A stretch of 64,000 bases of DNA from Baekduia alba (GCF_028416635.1 NZ_CP114013.1:1612001-1676000), one strand, 5' to 3'. Positions 7,668 through 16,019 are shown, numbered from the stretch's first letter. The notes: generated by a model not told the origin, from the sequence alone. Translations and numbers: made by a program.

Positions 7668-8569
7668 TGAGCGACACGACCCCGGAAACGACCACCATGA
7701 CCGACGACGCTCGCACCTCCTCCGATGGGTCAGCCGGCGCGCCGCGCGCGCCGCTCCCCTCGCGCGGAGGGGCGACGGTCGCGGCGGCCCGGCCCGCGGC
7801 CACGGTCGCGCAGGCGGCCCCGGGCATCTCGGTGACGTCGCTGCAGGCCTTCTACGGCGCGGCGCACGCGATCAAGGACGTGTCCATCGAGTACGCGCCC
7901 AACCGCGTGACCGCGATGATCGGGCCGTCGGGCTCGGGCAAGTCCACCGTGTTGCGCTGCCTGAACCGCATGCACGAGGAGATCCCGGGCGCGCGCGCCG
8001 AGGGCACGGTCATGCTCGACGCCGACGACATCTACGGGCCGTCGGTCGACGTCGTCGCGGTGCGCCGGGCGGTCGGCATGGTCTTCCAGAAGCCCAACCC
8101 GTTCCCCACCATGTCGATCTTCGACAACGTCGCGGCCGGGCTCAAGCTCAACGGCATCAAGGGCGTCGACCTCAAGGAGCGCGTCGAGCAGTCGCTGCGC
8201 GGCGCCTCGCTGTGGGAGGAGGTCAAGGACCGCCTGAGCGAGCCCGGGATCGGGCTGTCGGGCGGCCAGCAGCAGCGCCTGTGCATCGCGCGGACGATCG
8301 CCGTCCAGCCGCAGGTCATCCTGATGGACGAGCCGTGCTCCGCGCTGGACCCGATCGCGACGCTGAAGATCGAGGAGCTGATCGAGGACCTCAAGCAGCG
8401 CTTCACGATCATCATCGTCACGCACAACATGCAGCAGGCCGCGCGCGTGGCCGACACGACGGCCTTCTTCCTGGCCGGCGAGCTGATCGAGCACGCGCCG
8501 ACCGACCAGGTGTTCACCAACCCTTCCGACTCCCGGACCGAGGAGTACGTCACCGGGAAGTTCGGCTGA
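7667..8569 (+). CDS. pstB: Phosphate ABC transporter ATPase PstB (operon copy)
   Basis: A 300-aa ATPase with an unusual Ala/Thr/Pro-rich N-terminal extension of about 48 residues before the ABC domain. It has Walker [10 protein letters not shown], the PstB Q-loop [17 protein letters not shown], signature LSGGQQQR, Walker [12 protein letters not shown] and the H-loop [10 protein letters not shown]. It energises PstCA. The ATG overlaps the pstA stop, and the gene is coupled to phoU by TGATG. It parallels the ATPase at 63-1031, which also has an N-terminal extension. Confidence 0.95.
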   Translation: MSDTTPETTTMTDDARTSSDGSAGAPRAPLPSRGGATVAAARPAATVAQAAPGISVTSLQAFYGAAHAIKDVSIEYAPNRVTAMIGPSGSGKSTVLRCLNRMHEEIPGARAEGTVMLDADDIYGPSVDVVAVRRAVGMVFQKPNPFPTMSIFDNVAAGLKLNGIKGVDLKERVEQSLRGASLWEEVKDRLSEPGIGLSGGQQQRLCIARTIAVQPQVILMDEPCSALDPIATLKIEELIEDLKQRFTIIIVTHNMQQAARVADTTAFFLAGELIEHAPTDQVFTNPSDSRTEEYVTGKFG

Positions 8570-9267
8570 TGGCCGGCCCCGGAGCGACCCGCCAGCACTT
8601 CGCCGACGAGCTGCGGCGCGTCGAGGCCCAGGGCCTCGGCGGCCTCGACCTCGTCGTCGGGCAGATGGACAAGGTGCTCGAGGCGCTGGAGCACCAGGAC
8701 GTCGAGCTCGCCGCGATGGTCATCGGCAACGACGACTTAATCGACGGGCGCTACCTCGAGGTCCATCAGGAGCTGCTGTCGCTGTTCGCGCTCCAGGCCC
8801 CGGTCGCCGGTGACCTGCGGGTCGTGGCGGCGCTGCTGCACGTCATGAAGAACATCGAGCGCATGGGCGACCAGTGCGTGAACATCGCCAAGACGATCCC
8901 GCTGACGGGCCACGAGCCGCCGGTCCGCGAGGAGGTCCTGGAGCGCATCCTGAAGATGGGGCGCATGGCCCGGACCGAGGTCACGCAGTGCAAGGCGGCG
9001 TTCGCGAGCCGCGACGTCGACCTCGCCGAGGACCTGGTCCGCCAGGACCGCGAGATCAACCTGCTCAACCGCGAGATCTTCCAGCTCGCGATCGACGTGG
9101 GCACGGACTCGGACACGCGCGAGTGGGCGATGCACATGGTGATGGTCGCCCGCGCGATCGAGCGGATCGGCGACAACGCCGTGGACGTGGGGGAGCAGAC
9201 CGCGTTCGTGGTGACGGGGCTGTTCCGGGAGTTCTCGGACTCCTCGCACCCGCGGCCGCTCGTGTGA
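8569..9267 (+). CDS. phoU: Phosphate signalling regulator PhoU
   Basis: A 232-aa all-helical protein of two PhoU three-helix bundles with metal-binding helices. The motifs are VVAALLHVMKNIERMGDQCVNIA in the first bundle and MVMVARAIERIGDNAVDVGEQ in the second. PhoU links Pst transport to inhibition of the phosphate two-component response. It is the last gene of the coupled pst operon, with its start overlapping the pstB stop. No PhoR-type kinase gene is present in the window. Confidence 0.93.
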   Translation: MAGPGATRQHFADELRRVEAQGLGGLDLVVGQMDKVLEALEHQDVELAAMVIGNDDLIDGRYLEVHQELLSLFALQAPVAGDLRVVAALLHVMKNIERMGDQCVNIAKTIPLTGHEPPVREEVLERILKMGRMARTEVTQCKAAFASRDVDLAEDLVRQDREINLLNREIFQLAIDVGTDSDTREWAMHMVMVARAIERIGDNAVDVGEQTAFVVTGLFREFSDSSHPRPLV

Positions 9268-9287
9268 TCCGCGACGAGCGCCTGTCC

Positions 9288-9309
9288 GGCTTGTGAAAAT
9301 GTCGTGACC
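9288..9309 (-). promoter_or_regulatory. PHO box upstream of the response regulator, reverse orientation
   Basis: Read on the minus strand, two adjacent 11-mers appear: GGTCACGACAT (9309-9299) and TTTCACAAGCC (9298-9288). Their TCAC cores are 11 bp apart, as in Streptomyces PHO boxes. They lie about 40 bp upstream of the -10-like TAGACT of the regulator gene, suggesting autoregulation. Confidence 0.5.
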
Positions 9310-9348
9310 CTGGGCTGGATTTCCGGGCCAGCCGTCGAGGAGTGCGTC

Positions 9349-9354
9349 TAGACT
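9349..9354 (+). promoter_or_regulatory. Candidate -10 element of the response regulator gene
   Basis: TAGACT ends ten bases before the ATG at 9365, predicting a leaderless or very short-leader transcript. Confidence 0.4.
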
Positions 9355-9364
9355 GCCGGTCGAG

Positions 9365-10219
9365 ATGACGACGGAACGAGGCACGTCGGCTCAGCCCCTG
9401 CGGCTGGCCGTGATCGACACCGACTCGGGCTTCCTCCAGGTTCTGGACAAGCGGCTCGAGCGCCTTGGCTGGGAGCATCGGACGCTGGCCTCCGCCGTTC
9501 CGGTCGACACCATCGTGGCGATGCGCCTGAGCGCCCTGGTCGTGGACCTGGCGACGCTCGGCCCGTCGGGCTGGGACTACCTGCACCGCGTCTGCTCGGA
9601 GCTGCCGGGCCTGGGCGTGGTCGTCTGCACGGGGCAGTCGACGGTCGCCCAGCGCGTCCGCGGGCTGCGGCTCGGCGCCGACGACTGGCTGTCGAAGCCG
9701 TGCCATCCGGAGGAGCTGATCGCGCGGGTCGAGGCGGTCGTGCGCCGGCGCAGGCGGTCGGACGCGCGCTCTGAGCGCCGGCCGGTGGCCGCCGGGGAGC
9801 TGGAGATCCGGTCGGATCGCTTCCAGGCGTTCGTCGACGGTCGCTCGGTCGATCTGACGCGCCGCGAGTTCGAGCTGATCGAGCTGCTGGCCGGGTCCGA
9901 GGGCCGGGTCCTCGAGCGCGAGGAGATCTACCAGCGCGTGTGGGGCTACGCGATGGCGCGTGGCGATCGCAGCGTGGACGTGTTCGTGCGCAAGCTGCGC
10001 CAGAAGCTGGAGCGGGCGTCGCCGGAGTGGCGCTACATCCACACGCACTTCGGCGTCGGCTACCGCTTCGCGGCCGAGCCGGTCGAGGGCAGCGAGATCG
10101 CCGGGCGCGAGGCCGCCGCGGCGGTCGCCGAGCCCGCCGACGGTCCCGCGCCCGCGACGCTGCTGGGCATGGACGACGACGCCGGGCTCGCCGCCGAGCT
10201 GCGCGCGCTGACGTCCTAG
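9365..10219 (+). CDS. PhoB/PhoP-type response regulator
   Basis: A 284-aa two-domain regulator. The receiver spans about residues 13-125, with acidic residues at D18/D20 (VIDTDSG), the likely phosphoacceptor D61 (ALVVDLATLG), a switch Thr (VVCTGQS) and the conserved Lys in LSKPCHPEEL. The OmpR/PhoB winged helix spans about 140-240 and ends YIHTHFGVGYRF. A low-complexity acidic tail of about 45 residues follows. Its position after phoU, with a PHO box upstream, supports a phosphate role. No partner kinase is adjacent. RegX3 or another OmpR-family role is possible. Confidence 0.85.
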   Translation: MTTERGTSAQPLRLAVIDTDSGFLQVLDKRLERLGWEHRTLASAVPVDTIVAMRLSALVVDLATLGPSGWDYLHRVCSELPGLGVVVCTGQSTVAQRVRGLRLGADDWLSKPCHPEELIARVEAVVRRRRRSDARSERRPVAAGELEIRSDRFQAFVDGRSVDLTRREFELIELLAGSEGRVLEREEIYQRVWGYAMARGDRSVDVFVRKLRQKLERASPEWRYIHTHFGVGYRFAAEPVEGSEIAGREAAAAVAEPADGPAPATLLGMDDDAGLAAELRALTS

Positions 10220-10228
10220 CGCAGCGAG

Positions 10229-10234
10229 TACTCT
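10229..10234 (+). promoter_or_regulatory. Candidate -10 element of the 119-aa membrane protein gene
   Basis: TACTCT ends ten bases before the GTG start at 10245 and fits the TAnnnT pattern seen before several starts in this window. Confidence 0.35.
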
Positions 10235-10244
10235 TGGCGGCGTC

Positions 10245-10604
10245 GTGAACAAGACGCTGCGCAACGTCCTGATCATCGTCGCGGCCGCCGCGGCGGTCGC
10301 GTTCCTGCCGGGCGGCGGAGACACCGCCCAGCTGATCTCCGCCCTGCTGGGCATCGGGATCACCGTCATCTTCGTCCTGCTCGGGATCCGCTTCTACCGC
10401 GAGAACCGCGTGGCGATCTTCTCCCTGGGCGACAAGCACCGCGGACTCCTGTACGGGGCCCTGGGCGCGATCGTCCTGGCCCTGGCGGGCCGCGCGAAGC
10501 TGCTCGACACCGGCCTCGGCTCGCTCGTGTTCGTGTTGCTGCTGGCCGGCGCGATCGGCGCGCTGTACGCGGTGTGGCAGCACCACCGGGCGTACGGGTA
10601 CTGA
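10245..10604 (+). CDS. Small integral membrane protein, unknown function
   Basis: A 119-aa protein with four hydrophobic segments near residues 5-24, 27-46, 66-82 and 90-109. A basic loop (RFYRENRVAIFSLGDKHR) lies between the second and third. The GTG start follows the phosphate response regulator by 25 bp and has its own -10-like hexamer. No family is recognised. The GC-rich third positions agree with real coding. Confidence 0.65.
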   Translation: MNKTLRNVLIIVAAAAAVAFLPGGGDTAQLISALLGIGITVIFVLLGIRFYRENRVAIFSLGDKHRGLLYGALGAIVLALAGRAKLLDTGLGSLVFVLLLAGAIGALYAVWQHHRAYGY

Positions 10605-10863
10605 CGCGGGGCGGCGCTGGTCGTCGCGATTGAGGCGGGCGGGCAGTCTTGCGAGGCTGCGCGATGGCCTTCTGATGTTCCGTGGGCCACCGCCGCGGGA
10701 CCTCGGCCCCGTTTGCTCTGGACCGCTTCGCGTTGACGGTCCGACCGCTCGAACCTGTCGACTGAGTTTCCCACACCGCTATAGGTTCTTGATATATGGT
10801 GCGCACCGCGTATGGCCGCGGGGGCAGAGACATCATCGAACACGTCAAGAATGGTCAGATGCC

Positions 10864-12081
10864 GTGAGCGTGCCTGACTGGACCCCTCCTCCCGCCCCTG
10901 ATTGGGATCAGATCCATGCCGGCCTAAAGGACGCGATTGGCGAGGCGTTCGAGGCAGTCGTTGAGTGGGAGTGGCAGCCGGTTGACGTTTCGCTGGACGA
11001 GCCACATCCGTTCGCTTCCGAGCGGCTTGGCCGATCTCCGGCTCCGGTCCGCCAGGGCTGGAAGCCGCGCAATCAGACCAGCGCAGTCAGATGCGGGTGG
11101 GACGAGGCAGGCCGGTTGCGCGTTGCTCGTCGTTTCGTCGACGGCAAGCGCGACGTCGTTCCCTCCGACGACAAGATCTTGACCTTTCACTTCTGTGAGG
11201 CCGGAGACCATCTCGACGTCTATCGGATGCCTCGTCCGGACGGTACCGTTCCCGAAGAGCTACGCACGCTGGTTCGGCGCTCGGTGGACGGCGGGCGGCT
11301 ATGCGGCCTGACGACGTGGTGGCCGGAGCGCTTCTCGAGCCAGCCGTTGTGGGTTCGTGAGTGCTACGAGTACAACCCCGATGGGTCGGTTGACACCGTC
11401 GTCGCTCAGCGCGACCTCGGTGGCGATCATCTGGGTGTAGTCCGGCATGGCGAACCCCAGCGTCGCGTGATTCGCATGGAGGGGGTGCGGGACGCCACCG
11501 GCGGCTTGATCTCGCTTCACCGGCAGGAATTCTCTGAAAGCGGCGAGCCCTCAACCGGGCGCGAACTCCTTTGGCAACGTACAGACGCGGACGAGTTGCG
11601 CGCAGCCGAGCAGGTGATAGTCGAGCAACTTCCCGAGGCAATCCGGGCGTGGGTCGAGCGCTCAGCGCCAGATGAGCCGGCGTACTGCCTCTGTGTGCTG
11701 TACGGCAGCACCTGGGGTCCCTCCCTCGGCATCGGCACGACAGCCGAGCTTCAAGGTTGGGGCGAAGCGAGTGCATCCGATCGAATGGACCGGATGTGGA
11801 ATCCGGCTGAGTTTCGGTGCTTCGACCCGGAGCCAATGGAGCTCAACACCGGCGCGTTGGCGGATGCCTATCGAGTGACCGCCCGCAGTTGGGGTTCGAG
11901 GACACCTGAGAAGATTCGCGCGGCGTGCCTTAGTGTTGCGAGATATCTCCGCGAACTGACGTTGCCCTTATCGTCCGCCAAATCGTTTGTTGTCTATGCC
12001 ACTGATCTCGAGCTCGTCGATCTTGACGCGAACTTCCGTAAGCTCGGCGCGACGGGCGTGCGGCGGGTCATCGAGAAGTAG
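10864..12081 (+). CDS. Unrecognised 405-aa protein with lower GC composition
   Basis: Chosen start GTG 10864 (SVPDWTPPPAPDWDQ); the open frame extends further upstream but without convincing coding. Tryptophan- and acid-rich stretches alternate with phrases such as GWDEAGRLRVARRFVDG and ECYEYNPDGSVDTVV, which loosely resemble repeated beta-strand wrap motifs. There is no signal peptide or membrane helix. Codon third positions use many A/T bases (aaatcg, gaattc, ttgttg) compared with neighbours, and the upstream region is AT-rich (ttgatatatgg near 10789-10799). This points to acquisition by transfer. The function is unknown. Confidence 0.65.
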   Translation: MSVPDWTPPPAPDWDQIHAGLKDAIGEAFEAVVEWEWQPVDVSLDEPHPFASERLGRSPAPVRQGWKPRNQTSAVRCGWDEAGRLRVARRFVDGKRDVVPSDDKILTFHFCEAGDHLDVYRMPRPDGTVPEELRTLVRRSVDGGRLCGLTTWWPERFSSQPLWVRECYEYNPDGSVDTVVAQRDLGGDHLGVVRHGEPQRRVIRMEGVRDATGGLISLHRQEFSESGEPSTGRELLWQRTDADELRAAEQVIVEQLPEAIRAWVERSAPDEPAYCLCVLYGSTWGPSLGIGTTAELQGWGEASASDRMDRMWNPAEFRCFDPEPMELNTGALADAYRVTARSWGSRTPEKIRAACLSVARYLRELTLPLSSAKSFVVYATDLELVDLDANFRKLGATGVRRVIEK

Positions 12082-12242
12082 CCTGCGTTTCCAATCTCGG
12101 TGATCCGATTTTGGCCGGCATCTCCGGATCGTCGGGCCTCCCTGACGAGGACCATGGGTCGCCGACTTGCTATTGATGCTGCGGCGCGCTCATTGGTGGG
12201 TGTCTCATAATCGCCGCCTGCTCGCATGCTCCGTGGTTCTCA

Positions 12243-13127
12243 GTGCACATGTTCGTGGCTACGGGTGATCTCGGTGGGCAGGGTCACGGAAGCCTGGCGA
12301 CACTGGCGTGCGCGCTGATTGGGCTCGTGCTGGCCTTGATAAGGCGACGGTTCGTTGCACCGGTGATGGTCATCGCGCTGGCAGCAGCGCTGGCATCTGC
12401 TTACCAAACGCCGGGAACGGTGGCCAGCAGTCACGGTGGTCAGGTCGATGTGGCCTGGGGTGCGATGGGTGGTCATCGCAGCAGCGGCTCTCACGATGGG
12501 CCCCGCGTTCGCGCTGTGACGGAGCTGGCGCAGCTGGAGCCCGCGTGCACCCTGATCGCCGAGCTCGAGTGGGTCGTCGAGGTGCTCGACCGCGGTGGCG
12601 TCGTCCCGGTGCCGGTCGCGCGTATGCTCATCGAGGTCGCCGACGAGCCGGAGCGGCTCGGGCGGTTCGCGACCGCGGTGCGGCCGAGCCAGCTCGACGA
12701 GCTGTTGGATGGTCTTGCCGCAGGGGCACCGGCTGAGGTCGATCGGGCGCGTGCACGGGCGGTCGCGCAGGAGCTGCATGACGTCGCCGACGAGCCTGTC
12801 GCCGCGCTGGCGGCGGACGCGCGCTTACGTCTGGACGCGGTGTGCTCGGCGCTCGTGGCGGCGATGGGTCACGAGCCACCGACCGCGCCGGACGACACGA
12901 GCGAGGTCGAGCTCGTCGTGGTCCTAGCGCCCGGGATGGGTGTCGACGAGGCGCAGCGACTGGCGGATGCGGTAGAGGCGCATCTTGGACCCACCGGCGA
13001 GCTCGTCGGATACGAGTTCCATGCCGAGTCCCGTCGGCTGGTGCTGTCCGTCGGCGGGGTTGCAGAGGACACGCTGAAGGCAGCGGTGCTGCCACTGCTC
13101 GCCCACGCAGGTGACGGTCAAGGCTGA
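12243..13127 (+). CDS. Hypothetical protein, possibly with two N-terminal membrane helices
   Basis: A 294-aa open frame. Residues 18-34 and 39-54 are hydrophobic (ACALIGLVLALI, PVMVIALAAALASAY). The rest is soluble, helical and acidic (AELEWVVEVLDRGG, VAQELHDVADEPVAALAADARLRLDAV). A final alpha/beta segment holds ELVVVLAPGMGVDEAQ and RRLVLSVGGVAEDTLKAAVLP. Codon bias is weak before about 12518 and strong after it, so the true start may be the GTG at 12518, leaving a soluble protein of about 200 aa. No family is recognised. Confidence 0.5.
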   Translation: MHMFVATGDLGGQGHGSLATLACALIGLVLALIRRRFVAPVMVIALAAALASAYQTPGTVASSHGGQVDVAWGAMGGHRSSGSHDGPRVRAVTELAQLEPACTLIAELEWVVEVLDRGGVVPVPVARMLIEVADEPERLGRFATAVRPSQLDELLDGLAAGAPAEVDRARARAVAQELHDVADEPVAALAADARLRLDAVCSALVAAMGHEPPTAPDDTSEVELVVVLAPGMGVDEAQRLADAVEAHLGPTGELVGYEFHAESRRLVLSVGGVAEDTLKAAVLPLLAHAGDGQG

Positions 13128-13137
13128 CCCGAGATCT

Positions 13138-13165
13138 AGGCGCGCCTTAATGGCGGTGCGCGCCT
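13138..13165 (+). terminator. Inverted repeat, possible terminator
   Basis: AGGCGCGC and GCGCGCCT form a perfect 8-bp stem around a 12-base loop, 11 bp after the stop of the preceding gene. There is no T-run, so it is a candidate factor-assisted terminator. Confidence 0.45.
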
Positions 13166-13202
13166 CCGCTGATTCGTTGCAATTGCGCGTAGAGCGGTAA
13201 CG

Positions 13203-13218
13203 GGCTCGGGCGCGAGCC
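13203..13218 (+). promoter_or_regulatory. Hairpin just upstream of the TadE-like gene
   Basis: GGCTCG and CGAGCC form a perfect 6-bp stem with a 4-base loop, ending nine bases before the ATG at 13228. It could affect initiation or act as an operator. The function is unknown. Confidence 0.3.
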
Positions 13219-13227
13219 TTCGCGCCC

Positions 13228-13572
13228 ATGTGGACGGCGACGGCGCGCGGAGAAGATGGGCAGGCCACGGTCGAGTTGGTGGCCTTGCTGCCGGCGCTGG
13301 TCGCGATCGCGCTGCTGGGGTGGCAGGCGCTGGTGGCCGGAGAGGCGTGGTGGTTGGCGGGCGCGGCCGCGCGGGACGCGGCGCGGGCGCAGGCGCTGGG
13401 GACGGATCCGGCGAGTGCGGCGCGCTCGGTGCTGCCGGAAGGTCTGCGCTCGGGCCTGCGCGTGTCGGATGCCGACCCGGGCGTGGTCGTGCGCGTGCAG
13501 ATCCCGGCGGTCTTCGCGGGCTTGCGGTTCGGCTCCGTGACGGCGCGCGCGTCGATGGAGCGGCAGTCGTGA
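13228..13572 (+). CDS. TadE-like pilus-type protein
   Basis: A 114-aa protein with the TadE pattern: a short charged head, then GQATVELVALLPALVAIALLGWQALVAG (shown here only as a GQ-x-x-VE motif followed by one membrane helix, about residues 11-35), then an Ala-rich helical and beta exported part. TadE/TadG proteins are minor pseudopilins of Flp (type IVc) pili. It starts a four-gene coupled cluster. No tadA, tadB, tadC or cpaF machinery is seen in the window, so the assembly system must be elsewhere or absent. Confidence 0.75.
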   Translation: MWTATARGEDGQATVELVALLPALVAIALLGWQALVAGEAWWLAGAAARDAARAQALGTDPASAARSVLPEGLRSGLRVSDADPGVVVRVQIPAVFAGLRFGSVTARASMERQS

Positions 13573-13904
13573 TCCGCGAGGACCGCGGGCAGTCGTCGAT
13601 CGAGCTGGTGGGCATGGTTCCGCTCGTGGTCGTGGTGGTCCTCGTGGCCGCGCAGTTCCTGGCCGCGGGTGCGGCCCGCACCGTCGCCTCGTCGGCGGCG
13701 GAGGCGGGCGCGATGGCGATCGTCCAGGGCGGCGATCCTGCGGCGGCGGCGAGCGCCGCGGTTCCCGGCTGGACCCACGCCCGCCTCGCGGTCCGCGTCA
13801 CCGGGCGTCACGTGCGCGTCCGCGCGACGCCGGCGACCGTGCTCCCGCTGCTGCCCGGGACGCTCGCCTCGACGGCCACCGCCGACGCGGGGCCGGCGTC
13901 GTGA
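13569..13904 (+). CDS. Second TadE-like pilus-type protein
   Basis: A 111-aa protein started by GTG 13569, overlapping the previous stop. The head EDRGQSSIELVGMVP plus a hydrophobic run (about residues 12-36) repeats the TadE pattern of its neighbour. A small Ala/Val-rich exported domain follows. It is probably a minor pseudopilin that pairs with the preceding product. It overlaps the next gene by GTGA. Confidence 0.7.
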   Translation: MIREDRGQSSIELVGMVPLVVVVVLVAAQFLAAGAARTVASSAAEAGAMAIVQGGDPAAAASAAVPGWTHARLAVRVTGRHVRVRATPATVLPLLPGTLASTATADAGPAS

Positions 13905-14566
13905 GCGCCGTGGTGCTCGCGCGCCTGCGCGACCTGTTCGTCGCGCCGACCGCCGACCTGCCGGCGACGCAGGTGGCCGAGCGGGCGGTGCCGTCGACGC
14001 TGGCCGTGCTGGCGGCGGGCGCGGACGGGGCGGTGGCGGGCTCCGCGCTGGCGCTCGCGGCGGCCGCGGCGCTGCGGGCGCGCTGCGCGGTGGTGTGCGT
14101 CTGGTCGGGGGCGACGACGCCGCCGCGCCCAGGGCTCGCGTCCGCGGCGACGCGTCGGACCGCCGATCGCCTCGGTGCGCGCGGGCTCGTCGTCGCCGCG
14201 CGGGGCCGGCTGGTCACCGTCGCGCTCCCCGCCGCGGACGGCGAGGCGCGCGCCGCGGCCGAGCGGGCGCTGGCGGCCGCCGGCGACGCGCCGGTCGTGA
14301 TCGTCATCGCGGGTGCGCGGCCACCGGCGCTCGACCCGTTGCTCGCCGCAGTCGACCGCATCGTGATCGTGCCCCCGCCCGACGCGCCGTCCGGCCTCGA
14401 GGCGCTCGCGGTCGACGCCGCCGCCCACCTGGGCCGCTCGACCGCGATCCTGCGACTGCCCCGCACCGGCACGACCGCCAACCACCTCCTCGCCGGCACC
14501 GGCCTGGTCCTCGGGCCGTCGCTGCGCGCCGCCGCGACCTCGGCGCTGGAGGGCGGCCATGGCTGA
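13901..14566 (+). CDS. Ala-rich protein of the TadE/TadG cluster, unknown function
   Basis: A 221-aa protein with alternating hydrophobic beta strands and Ala-rich helices. Examples are VPSTLAVLAAGADGAVAGSALAL, RARCAVVCVWSG, APVVIVIAGARPPALDPLL and DRIVIVPPPDAPSGLEALAVD. The layout suggests a Rossmann-like or ParA/CpaE-like fold, but there is no intact Walker A motif, so ATPase activity is doubtful. Both ends overlap neighbouring genes, placing it firmly in the TadE-TadG operon. The role is unknown; a degenerate CpaE-like localisation factor is one possibility. Confidence 0.55.
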   Translation: MSAVVLARLRDLFVAPTADLPATQVAERAVPSTLAVLAAGADGAVAGSALALAAAAALRARCAVVCVWSGATTPPRPGLASAATRRTADRLGARGLVVAARGRLVTVALPAADGEARAAAERALAAAGDAPVVIVIAGARPPALDPLLAAVDRIVIVPPPDAPSGLEALAVDAAAHLGRSTAILRLPRTGTTANHLLAGTGLVLGPSLRAAATSALEGGHG

Positions 14567-15854
14567 GCGCGGGGACGACGGCCAGGCGATGGTCGTGTTG
14601 TTGGGGGTGATGGTGCTCGTCATCGTCCTGGCCTCGCTGCTCGGCGCGTTCGCGGCGGGGATCGGCGCGCATCAGGAGCGGCGGGGCGCGGCGGATCTCG
14701 CGGCGCTCGCCGGCGCCGAGGCGATGCGCGTCGCGCAGCCGCGGCTGTTCGAGCCGGCGCGGCTCGACGACGGCGTGGTCAACCCGCGGCATCTCGAACG
14801 GGCGGCGTACCTCGCGCTGGCGCGGAGGATCGCGGTCGTCACGGCGCGGCGGAACGGCGCGCGCACCATCGCCGTCGCGTTCCCCGACGCGTCCGCGCTC
14901 GCTCCGACACGGATCGCCGTGACGATCCGCGACCCGCTCCACGTTGCAGGAAGGACCCTCACAACTCCGGCGCGCGCCGTCGCCGAGATCACGCCGGTCA
15001 CGCTGCCCACGGCCGGCGGCGACCTCGGCGGCGAGTACCGCGGTCCGCTCGCCCAGCGCCAGGGCAAGCGGATGCGGCCGGACGTCGCGCTCGCGTTCGA
15101 CAGGATGAGCGCCGCCGCCCGCGCCGACGGCGTCGGCCTCATCGTCACCAGCGCGTTCCGGACCAACGCCGAGCAGGCCGCGCTCTTCGCCGCCCATCCG
15201 GACCCGAAGTGGGTCGCGCCGCCCGGCCAGTCGCTGCACCGGCTGGGAACGGAGCTCGACCTGGGTCCGGACGGCGCCTACGGCTGGCTGGCCGCGCACG
15301 CGAAGCGCTTCGGCTTCGTCCAGCGGTACGCGTGGGAGCCGTGGCACTACGGCTACGTCCGCGCGGCCGGCTCGCGCAGCGTCGGCTACGGGCCGGGCGA
15401 CGGCCGCAGCGGCCTGCCCGCGTTCGTCCCCGCGCGCTGGGCGCCGGCGATCTCGCGCGCGTCGCAGCGCTGGAACGTCGGCGCCGCGCTCCTAGCCGCC
15501 CAGCTGTTCCAGGAGTCGCACTTCAACCCCTTCGCGATCTCACCCGCCGGCGCCCAGGGCATCGCCCAGTTCATGCCCGGCACCGCCAAGGACTACAACT
15601 TGTCCGACCCTTTCGACGGCACCGCCGCGATCCTCGCCCAGGCCCACCTCATGCACGACCTGCTCGCCCAGTTCGGCTCGGTCCCCCTCGCCCTCGCCGC
15701 CTACAACGCCGGCCCCATCCCGGTATCCCGCTGCGGCTGCATCCCGCCGATCCCCGAGACGGTCGAGTATGTCGCCACCATCCTCGGCCTCCTCGGCGGC
15801 GCCGGCGACCCGGCGGCGACGGGGACCGGCCTGAAGGTGCGGCTGGTCGCGTGA
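14559..15854 (+). CDS. TadG-like anchor fused to VanY D,D-peptidase and lytic transglycosylase
   Basis: A 431-aa three-part protein. Residues 1-60 resemble TadG: DDGQAMVV, a membrane helix at about 12-37, then HQERRGAADLAALAGAEAM. A LAS/VanY-type D,D-carboxypeptidase follows (about 150-272), with SAFR at 198-201 and metal ligands H227 and D234 in SLHRLGTELD, plus H263 in WHYGYV. A lytic transglycosylase SLT domain (about 285-410) has catalytic E319 (QESHFNPFAI), the GAQGIAQFMPGTA motif and AYNAGP. It would cut both peptide and glycan of peptidoglycan at a pilus-like anchor. The ATG overlaps the previous gene. No frameshift is visible between the parts. Confidence 0.85.
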   Translation: MAERGDDGQAMVVLLGVMVLVIVLASLLGAFAAGIGAHQERRGAADLAALAGAEAMRVAQPRLFEPARLDDGVVNPRHLERAAYLALARRIAVVTARRNGARTIAVAFPDASALAPTRIAVTIRDPLHVAGRTLTTPARAVAEITPVTLPTAGGDLGGEYRGPLAQRQGKRMRPDVALAFDRMSAAARADGVGLIVTSAFRTNAEQAALFAAHPDPKWVAPPGQSLHRLGTELDLGPDGAYGWLAAHAKRFGFVQRYAWEPWHYGYVRAAGSRSVGYGPGDGRSGLPAFVPARWAPAISRASQRWNVGAALLAAQLFQESHFNPFAISPAGAQGIAQFMPGTAKDYNLSDPFDGTAAILAQAHLMHDLLAQFGSVPLALAAYNAGPIPVSRCGCIPPIPETVEYVATILGLLGGAGDPAATGTGLKVRLVA

Positions 15855-15900
15855 CGCGCCCGGCGCGCCCCGCCCGCCCGGCAGAACTCAACATCTCCTA

Positions 15901-15915
15901 ACGTGTAGCCCACGT
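15901..15915 (+). promoter_or_regulatory. Short inverted repeat before the acyltransferase gene
   Basis: ACGTG and CACGT flank a 5-base spacer in the 165-bp gap between the fusion gene and the acyltransferase. It may be an operator or a weak hairpin. No other feature is visible in this gap. Confidence 0.25.
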
Positions 15916-16019
15916 GCCCTCGGGTACGAGAACGGACAGCGGCTGATCGCGTGACGGCGCCCGGCGTCTGCCCAGAGCGTTCTTCGCCGCTTCTCAAGTT
16001 CGTGACCGACCGTCTGCAC

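Noticed and set aside
12082-12242. Possible RNA gene or terminator between the 405-aa gene and the next ORF
   Set aside because: Only a weak CGG-TGAT-CCG hairpin followed by TTTT near 12098-12115 is visible. It is too short to call, and no tRNA or riboswitch fold was found.
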